Source of the DNA: Imbricaverruca yamaguchii
Lineage: Eukaryota > Arthropoda > Thecostraca > Neoverrucidae
Assembly (NCBI GenBank): GCA_034440575.1
Contig: JAOTOL010001566.1
Span: 261,001 to 325,000 of the forward strand
Direction: 5' to 3'
Length of the DNA: 64,000 nt
Below the pieces are notes generated by a model. The model was not told the origin of the DNA. It searched no databases and worked only from the letters and a program-made list of their open reading frames with translations. The first letter of the stretch is position 1. Every line of letters begins with the position of its first letter. The position numbers were made by a program, and so were the translations under genes. Below are positions 49,801 to 58,800 of the stretch, one piece after another.

Positions 49801-52800
49801 AACCAGGCACGTAAACTTCATAAACACCCACGAAGAACCACGACGCCGATATTTATCTGGGAAAGACGTCGGTTCAACGTTCACAATCATCCTATTTCAC
49901 GAGGAGTGTATGCGTGCAGTGGAGGGTTAGCAGCCCTGCCGGCCCTTGCTGTGCTGAGCCACGTGTGTGTGTGTGATTGTGGTTTTAGGGCGCATCGACC
50001 ATGGTTGGTCATTTAGCGCCCATGTGCTGAGCCACGTCACCTTGCTGGTGCCGAGAGCGCCGATGGGTCGCGGCGGGCGACCCTCCAGACCCAGCTTACG
50101 GTTCACGCCCAGACTCCTGTACACCTGCAACGGGGTCACGAGGGTCACAGAAGTCGCAGGTGTCAAAACATGTACGATATCGTCACAGAAGTCGCAGGTG
50201 TCAAAACATGTACGATATCGTCACAGAAGTCGCAGGTGTCAAAACATGTACGATATCGTCACAGAAGTCGCAGGTGTCAAAACATGTACTATCTACAGGT
50301 GTCAAAACATGTACGATATCGTCACAGAAGTGGGTCACTTACGATATCGTCACAGATGAAGTCGCAGGTTGTCACAACGTGTCAAAACATGTACGATATC
50401 GTCACAGAAGTCACAGGTGTCAAAACGTTTACGACATGGTCACAGACGTTCAAAGAATGGTCACAGGAATTGAAAACATGCTCACAGGAGTTGAAAGTAT
50501 GGTCACAGGCGTTCAAAACATAGGAGTTGAAAGTATGGTCACATGACTGTTCAAAATATGATTGCAGGCGCTGGAACACCGGGTTACATGAGCCACATGA
50601 CAGCGCCACCGACACAAACGTAGCTGGCAGTGAAATACTGGGGCCAGAGCTTCCGAGATCATAACACAGATCGCCAGTACCGGCCTGGGATGCAATATCG
50701 CCGCCTCATATCGTGGGGTGCAATACCACCGCCACTGCGACGTTCCCGCCCCATGTTATAGCCGGGGAAAACCTGCAGCAGAACGTGGTCGATGAGCTTC
50801 AGCAGAAAATGGCGGCAACGAACAACATGTACCGAAGAAAGAAATGTCCTTGGGATATCCTACTTCCGTGACCGGACCTACCTCACCTGCCCCAGCTGAC
50901 GCTGTGACCGGACCTCACCTGCACCAGCTGACGCCGTGACCGGACCTCACCTGCACCAGCTGACGCTGTGACCGGACCTCACCTGCCCCAGCTGACGCTG
51001 TGACCGGACCTCACCTGCACCAGCTGACGCCGTGACCGGACCTCACCTGCTCCAGCTGACGCCGTGACCGCCTCACCTGCACAGCTACGCCGTGACCGAC
51101 CTCGCTGACCGTGACCGGACCTCACCTGCACCAGCTGACGCCGTGACCGGACCTCACCTGCACCAGCTGACGCCGTGACCGGACCTCACCTGCACCAGCT
51201 GACGCTGTGACCAGATCTGCACCGGCTCCACCTCCTTGGGCGTCTGAGACTGGACGCCGTACGTGGCCAGCATGGCCTGAAGCCGACGCGACTCGGCGAT
51301 CAGCACCACCTGCACCACCAGGTCGCTGGCGGTGCCCTGGCGGCGCAGCGGGTCACATCAGATCATAGGCGGCAGTGTTAAAATAATAGTTTTCCGTTAG
51401 GCGTGAGCTGTCTAAATGCGTATGGCTGTATTTTGAAATTAGCAATGGCAACATCCAATGAAAATGTTGTTTCAGTCTATCACTCAATCTTGAGCCAATA
51501 GTATAATGATAAGAGCATGCTTTTCATTAAATTTTGTGGACACTAACTTAGGGATACCTATGCTAACGATAACGATTGCGCTACCATGGTATCGACAGAT
51601 GATAACGTTTAACAGATCAGATCATAAATAATATATGCACTTGGAATTGTGTAACGAGATGCTTGTCACACGAGATACTACATGTGTATCACAGTCAGAA
51701 ATGGTGAATATAAGGATGATACTCATTCACGAAATACTAGTAGAAACAAGTCATGGAGACTTCATAAGCACACATCAACAAGCAACAAGCGCTTTTGACA
51801 AGGATGTCTATTCAGTGATCTGAAAGTGGTATATTCCACCCAGGATATTATATACAGTATATTTCACGAATAATCTATCACTGGAGGGAGTTAAATTGAC
51901 ATTTCATTAGGTGGTGTTTTCCACCTATTTCTTGAAAAAATGCAGCACTGATAGGCGGGGTACTCTCACGGCACATTGGGTCACATCAGACCATAGGCGG
52001 GGTACGCTCACGGTATAGCGGGTCACATCAGACCATAGGCGGGGTACTCTCACGGTATAGCGGGTCGCATCAGACCATTGGCGGGGTACTCTCACGGCAT
52101 AGCGGGTCACATCAGACCATATAGACCATGGCGGGGTACTCTCACGGTATAGCGGGTCACATCAGACCATAGGCGGGGTACTCTCACGGTATAGCGGGTC
52201 ATCACATGGGGGATGGACCATAGGCGGGGTACCTCACGGTATAGCGGGTCACATCAGACCAGCGGTACTGGGGGATCTCACGGTATAGCGGGTCACATCA
52301 GACCATAGGCGGGGTACTCTCACGGTATAGCGGGTCACATCAGACCATAGGCGGGGTACTCTCACGGTATAGCGGGTCACATCAGACCATAGGCGGGGTA
52401 CTCTCACGGCATAGCGGGTCACATCAGACCATAGGCGGGGTACTCTCACGGCATAGCGGGTCACAGACCATAGGCGGGGTACTCTCACGGTATAGCGGGT
52501 CACATCAGACCATAGGCGGGGTACTCTCACGGTATAGCGGGTCACATCAGACCATAGGCGGGGTACTCTCACGGTACATTGGGTCACATCAGACCATAGG
52601 CGGGGTACTCTCACGGTATAGCGGGTCACATCAGACCATAGGCGGGGTACTCTCACGGTATAGCGGGTCACATCAGACCATAAGCTGGTACTCTCACGGT
52701 ACATTGGGTCACATCAGACCATAGGCGGGGTACTCTCACGGTATATTGGGCCACATCAGACCATAGGCGGGGTACTCTCACGGCATAGCGGGTCACATCA

Positions 52801-55800
52801 GACCATAGGCGGGGTACTCTCACGGCATAGCGGGTCACATCAGACCATAGGCGGGGTACTCTCACGGTATAGCGGGTCACATCAGACCATAGGCGGGGTA
52901 CTCTCACGGTATAGCGGGTCACATCACATCAGACCATAGGCGGGACTCTCACGGTATAGCGGGTCACATCAGACCATAGGCGGGTACTCTCACGGTATAG
53001 CGGGTCACATCAGACCATAGGCGGGGTACTCTCACGGTATAGCGGGTCACATCAGACCATAGGCACTCTCACGGTATAGGGGAATGGCGGGTACTCTCAC
53101 GGTATAGCGGGTCACATCAGACCATAGGCGGGGTACTCTCACGGTATAGCGGGTCACATCACACCATAGGGGGGTACTCCATCAGACCATAGGCGGGGTA
53201 CTCTCACGGTATAGCGGGTCACATCAGACCATAGGCGGGGTACTCTCACGGTATAGCGGGTCACATCAGACCATAGGCGGGGTACTCTCACGGTATAGCG
53301 GGTCACATCAGACCATAGGCGGGGTACTCTCACGGTATAGCGGGTCACATCAGACCATAGGCGGGGTACTCTCACGGTATAGCGGGTCACATCAGACCAT
53401 AGGCGGGGTACTCTCACGGCATAGCGGGTCACATCAGACCATAGGAGGGGTACTCTCACGGTATAGCGGGTCACATCAGACCACAGGAGGGGAACTATGG
53501 CGGTGCAAAGGGTCACTTGAAGTCACTGGCCGTGTCCTGAAGATATAGCTGGTCACGCCGGATCATTGACTGTGCCTCGAGGGAGCAGCGGGTCACACCC
53601 GAACACTGATCCACAAATCGGGTGGGTCGCGGTCGGTCGGGTGAGGTCGGGTTAGTTCGGGTTGGATCGGATTTGGTTAGATCGGGTCGGGTCGGGTCAG
53701 ATGAACTTCGTCGTATATACATGTGATTGGAATCGTTCGTGCGTCGCATTTGCCCGTGATAATGCCACTGATAGCTGAAGTTTTACAGTTTCGCTTCATC
53801 CAGAGTACGCTTTCCAACTCACTCCTCGTGTAGTTTGATGCGCATATTTTCGCAGTTCCTACATTTTGCACGGTATTAGATCAAGCAAATCCGTGACAAT
53901 TAAGTGCATAATATATAACCATCATAAACAGACGAATTCATGGAATAGGGCACCGGTAGGCGGCCTTTCCTTGTGTGTAGTTTTGCGCGCGAATTGGGAA
54001 AGGGGATGGGGTGTAATTATGTCGAATCTGATGCACCGCCTTGTCCCAGCATAGAGGCACTATCTGACCACTACAAGACGAAGAACTTTGGGTTCTTTTA
54101 CGGCGCATTCAACCTCCAGGTCATACAGCGTCGCCAACCTCTCACGTCGATTGGTCGCGGGTGGACTCGGTAAATGTCGTCGGTTGCGAGATTCGAACCC
54201 ACAATCTTGCGGCCCGATGCTCTACCAACTGAGCTACCACGTCCCCTCTGACCAATACAAGTGACCCCGACCACTACCAGAGCACCGAAAGTATACGAGG
54301 TCGGGAGCAGAGCGCAGCCTCGCGAAACGTTCTTGGACATCGGACATCTAACAGTTCCCAGTCCAACTAATCAACAGAGTCGGCCCACCGTCCCCCAGTG
54401 TCCTGGCTCGTCACGTGCATCTTTCGGCACGCTCACTGCCGCCCTGTGCACGCCCGATGTTACCAGTGATAGTATCCTAACCAGATGTGCTCTTGGATCG
54501 TGAGTGCAGCCTTGATCTCGAAGAGTACATCACACAAAACGTCGCTTGAATCATGTACCTAAGGATACTACTACATGCTTTGACATACTGAGCCTGATAT
54601 CTAGTCACACTTAAGCTTAAATGATACATTATGGAAAATATTCCGATGAGCTGCACCCGTATCGTGCATTTTGACACAGCTTTTAATGGCACATCATTTT
54701 TACCCGGATCTTGAAGGATCCTTCCATAAAACGAGCATCGAATATTGAACACGGACCAAGCAAAACTATTTGGCGTACTTTCTGAGCAACAAAAACAAGT
54801 TAGGAACGGTATCTTTTTTTAAACTAGAGCCTGAATCATTACTTACAAATTTAACTGGGAATAAAACAGACTTTTGGCCTGGATCTTGCAGAATATTTCG
54901 TGAGACAAAAACTTCAGACCTTCGACCGAACAAAACTTCTCTGGGTACAACCCAGACGGACATTCTTAGTTTCGTGAGTTACTTGTTAACCCGCGCCGTC
55001 TTTCCGGTCAGGTCCTCCCACCCGGTCTCGGGGGGGGGGCGGTTGAAGACCCCCTCTAAAATCCGAACTAAGCGTCGTACGAAAACGAAAGAGGCGTCAT
55101 CGGAAAGCGCTCGACGAGTAGGGTCCGGATCCACCCTCCAAAATAATTTTCCACCAAAAGTGACGTCACCAGGGGGGCTAGATATTCACGACTTTTCACG
55201 GTTTACATTATGTTTTGGACTCTGGGGAGTTCATTTTGGGGGATTTATGAAAAAACAAAATGTATTTGGAATGAGAAAAGGACAGCGAAATCGGCCAGGG
55301 CTATAATTTTTTTTTGGCCGCCCACAAAATAAACATTTCATTTTTTTCAAAATTTCAAAATTGAGTTTTCAATTTTTCTTTCATTTTCCTTTTCCAATGG
55401 GTAGAGCAGACCGAGAAACGTTGTTGGAAGTCAACTTTCCGTAATAAAAAATGCTTACTTTAGCCAGAATCCTGTATTTGAACTGCAATTTGGCAAATAC
55501 GCAAAAGTTACATGTAGTCAAAAACGAAAAAAATGAAAAATTCCACTCGTACGTTTTGTTGCATCCGTAAAGATAAGCAAACGCTGAAAGTTTCATTAAA
55601 ATATCTGTATCCGTTAAAGCGTGACGACTGGTTGAATGTTTTTGGAAGTGACCTCACTTGACCTTGACGAACTCGTTGACCCTAGATGACCTGACCTAAA
55701 AATTTTGAAACAGCATGTCAAATTGTTGTGGGAAGAGGTATGTCAAATTTGTGCGCGCTGCCGCGCGCTGTTCGTCTGCTATCCGCGAAAAACCTGAGGG

Positions 55801-58800
55801 GGGGGGCGGCGGTTGAAGACCCCCCGAGACGGGACGGTTAATCGTCAATATATCAGTCATCGGCACATTACAGCACCGTGGAACTTCCATGATCTCAGCA
55901 TCTAGTGATCGACCCAGATAATACAATAAGGAAATATATTCCTCGACCCCAATGATACATTAAGGGAATTTACTGTCCAACATCAAGCTTTGCTCTCGTG
56001 GGCCGGATATAACTTTAACAAAGTCTCGCTCTCTGGCCCCGGTTGGGAGCACCACCTCGACGATGGCACCGACTTCGGGACAGCACAGTAACACAGCGCA
56101 TCCACACAAATCCAGCGTGACCGATCTGCCAGTTGGACGCCGGCATCCACTACCAGCAGCACTGTCGTGACCACCGTCACCACTGCCAGGAGGGCAGACG
56201 AAGCCACCATCCGTCTCCCGCGGGCCAGCCGAGACGCAACGGTGGGCCGACCTGACACGTGTGGCGGGGTAGACACGGGTGATCGACGGCGGGCAGTCGT
56301 AGATGGTTCCGAGGCACGGTTACGCACTCGTCACGCGCTCTAACCGGCTGTCATCGTCAGTGCGACAAACGCCAAAATCACACCACGCAGCGAGGCGACC
56401 GCTTCCAGATCGGCTGTGCCACTCAACGGTTAATATATTAGGGCTCAATGGCATTTGGAATCATACGTTGTCGCATGCGCACTCAGTAACTAGGCTGACA
56501 GGCGGTACGATAAGGCTCGGGGGAAAATGGCTCAGCTGGCACTAGCATGTCCACGTATGCCAAGCGAGCGAAAACATGCCACATCAACAGACAAAAAAAA
56601 CAGTAGTGAGCATGATAGTACAAAAATGACAGCTAAAGTGGCTAGTTCTATATCCCGATCCTCTTGTCGTTCTGGCGGGTCTTCTGAGGGGCTGATTCAT
56701 CTGCGTGACCAAATCTCCCCTCAGTGGTCCGGTCACTGGTTGTGTTTAGTGAGTTGGTGGTGGATTGGAGTTTAGGGGCGCGTCGACATCTAGGGTCATT
56801 TTGCGCCCAGGTTAGTGAGTTGCCTCGGAAGCCTGGTGCTGCGTTACCGTCGACACAGGTCCGGACATGCCGGCAGACGTCCTCAGTCACCAGCATAGGT
56901 CGCATCTCAACACAGTCGGGCGCCAGACGCCAATCGTGGCCGCTAGCCGCCTGGCTAGCTTGGTCGCGAAATACCGAAAAGTACTACTCCCTGCCACTTA
57001 CTAACAAATTTGATTAGTAAAAAGACAATGATGATGATAGAGATAAACGCCTATGACGCATATGGAAATTGGAAATTAAAAAAACACTTCGATACCGTGT
57101 TATATGCAGCGCGATGTCGCTAAACCAAAAAAATTGGCATGGTGGCAATTTAAATAATAGCATGGTTACTAGAACGTTGAAATGACCACCTACGGCACAC
57201 ATTTTCCTACCTATGGCTAGCAATATTAGCTACAACCCCCATATTTGACCAGGTGTGATGTTAGGCAGATTAGCTCCATAACATGAGTGAGTGCATGACA
57301 TGAGCACAACATCCCTCTATACGGGCACTTCACCACAAGAGTGACTCCATCTCGCAAACTCTACAAGTTGTCTGACTAACTAGTAAACCAACACGACAAT
57401 CAACTTCCCACACTTACTATGTACGTGCGAGACTTGTGAAACAATGACAGGGCTATTTACCGGCTACCTGTTGTGAGTAGACAACTAGCGTGACGTTTGC
57501 TTGGACTAACCAGCAGCACACCACGACTACCGGACGCCATTCGGTGACTGCCGAACGGTCCCACGTGTGACTCAGCTCATGCCGACCGACCGCGTGACCC
57601 AGGTCATGCCGGCACACTAGCCTACCATCTCGACCTGCCACCGGCACACTGTCAGGCGTACTCACGCTCCATGTACGCGGCGTCACGCGGGCACGCTAGC
57701 ACGCGGCAGCGGGCACGGGCACAAATGCGACGAGGGAGAGAGAAAGAGAGAGAGAGACAAAGAAAGGACGGCACAGGCGATCAGTGCGCGACATGGAACG
57801 ACTACCGAGACGGACAACACATGCCGGGCGGTGCACGTGCTTTACCTCGCTGCGGTTCTGGCGTCGGGAGAAGAGACGCGCCAGTTGTCAGAGGCGATGT
57901 GGGAGATAGAACACGGCTGACTGTGCTGGTCATTCGGCAGTAATGACAGTGTGTTGGGAGGGGGCAACAGCAGTGACCGGTCCCGTCCCGTGGTGGTCGA
58001 CACAGCCGATACCCGCCCACCTCCGTTACTCGACCTTTGCACCACAGGTTCTCACTGCAGATGCTATGTCAAGAACAAAGCGGCGGCTGTTGACGTTGTA
58101 ACAGAAGGTGACGTGTGGTGTGTAGAAGCATGCACCAAGACAATACTAGAAAATAATTGGAGATTTGTTGCAAATTGTGGCCACTGTATTGTGCAATAGT
58201 GCCACACATCCATTTATTTTGGTGGAGTGGAGGCAATGAGACCAATTCGATAGAAATCGCCAATGAAATATGGCACAGAAATAAGAAAAAGGCAATCATT
58301 AGCACACAATTTTCATAATACTCACATAGAAATTGCTCAAAGTGAAGATGGCATTAACTATCGTAGCTCAACTTTGTTTTGCTTTAGAGAATATCCAGAA
58401 GTCAAAACTCTGATCATGAAGGTCAACACGGTTTTACTTTGGTATTTTCGATCTAATTTGTGTAACTCCAAGGCACTTACATGGATATGCACGAAATGCA
58501 AATACAGCTGATTTATGTGTTGGGTCGTGTATAATTGTAATTGATATCGTTGTGCACCAAGGAAGACAAAAGGCAACTAACAGAACTTGCAACACAAATC
58601 GTACAACGATAAGCACCTGAATTCGCATTATCATAAACTTGACAAAATAAATTACCAATTCAAGATGCAAAAACAAGAGCATATCCAACACAAATATACA
58701 ACCAGGGAGTAAACAAGATACAACGAATCCAATAAAAAGACAGGGAACCCTGTGCAGTGTGGAGTGCACATTCATGAACATTATCGTCCTCATCGCAGCC

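Noticed and set aside
53625..53700. Telomere-like interstitial repeat
   Set aside because: The tract is GGTCG/GGGTT-like and irregular; it does not contain TTAGG arrays.
54161..54246. Minus-strand tRNA gene
   Set aside because: A and B boxes are good, but the 5' end has no complementary 3' acceptor stem, and the body and tail are shared with other SINE copies.
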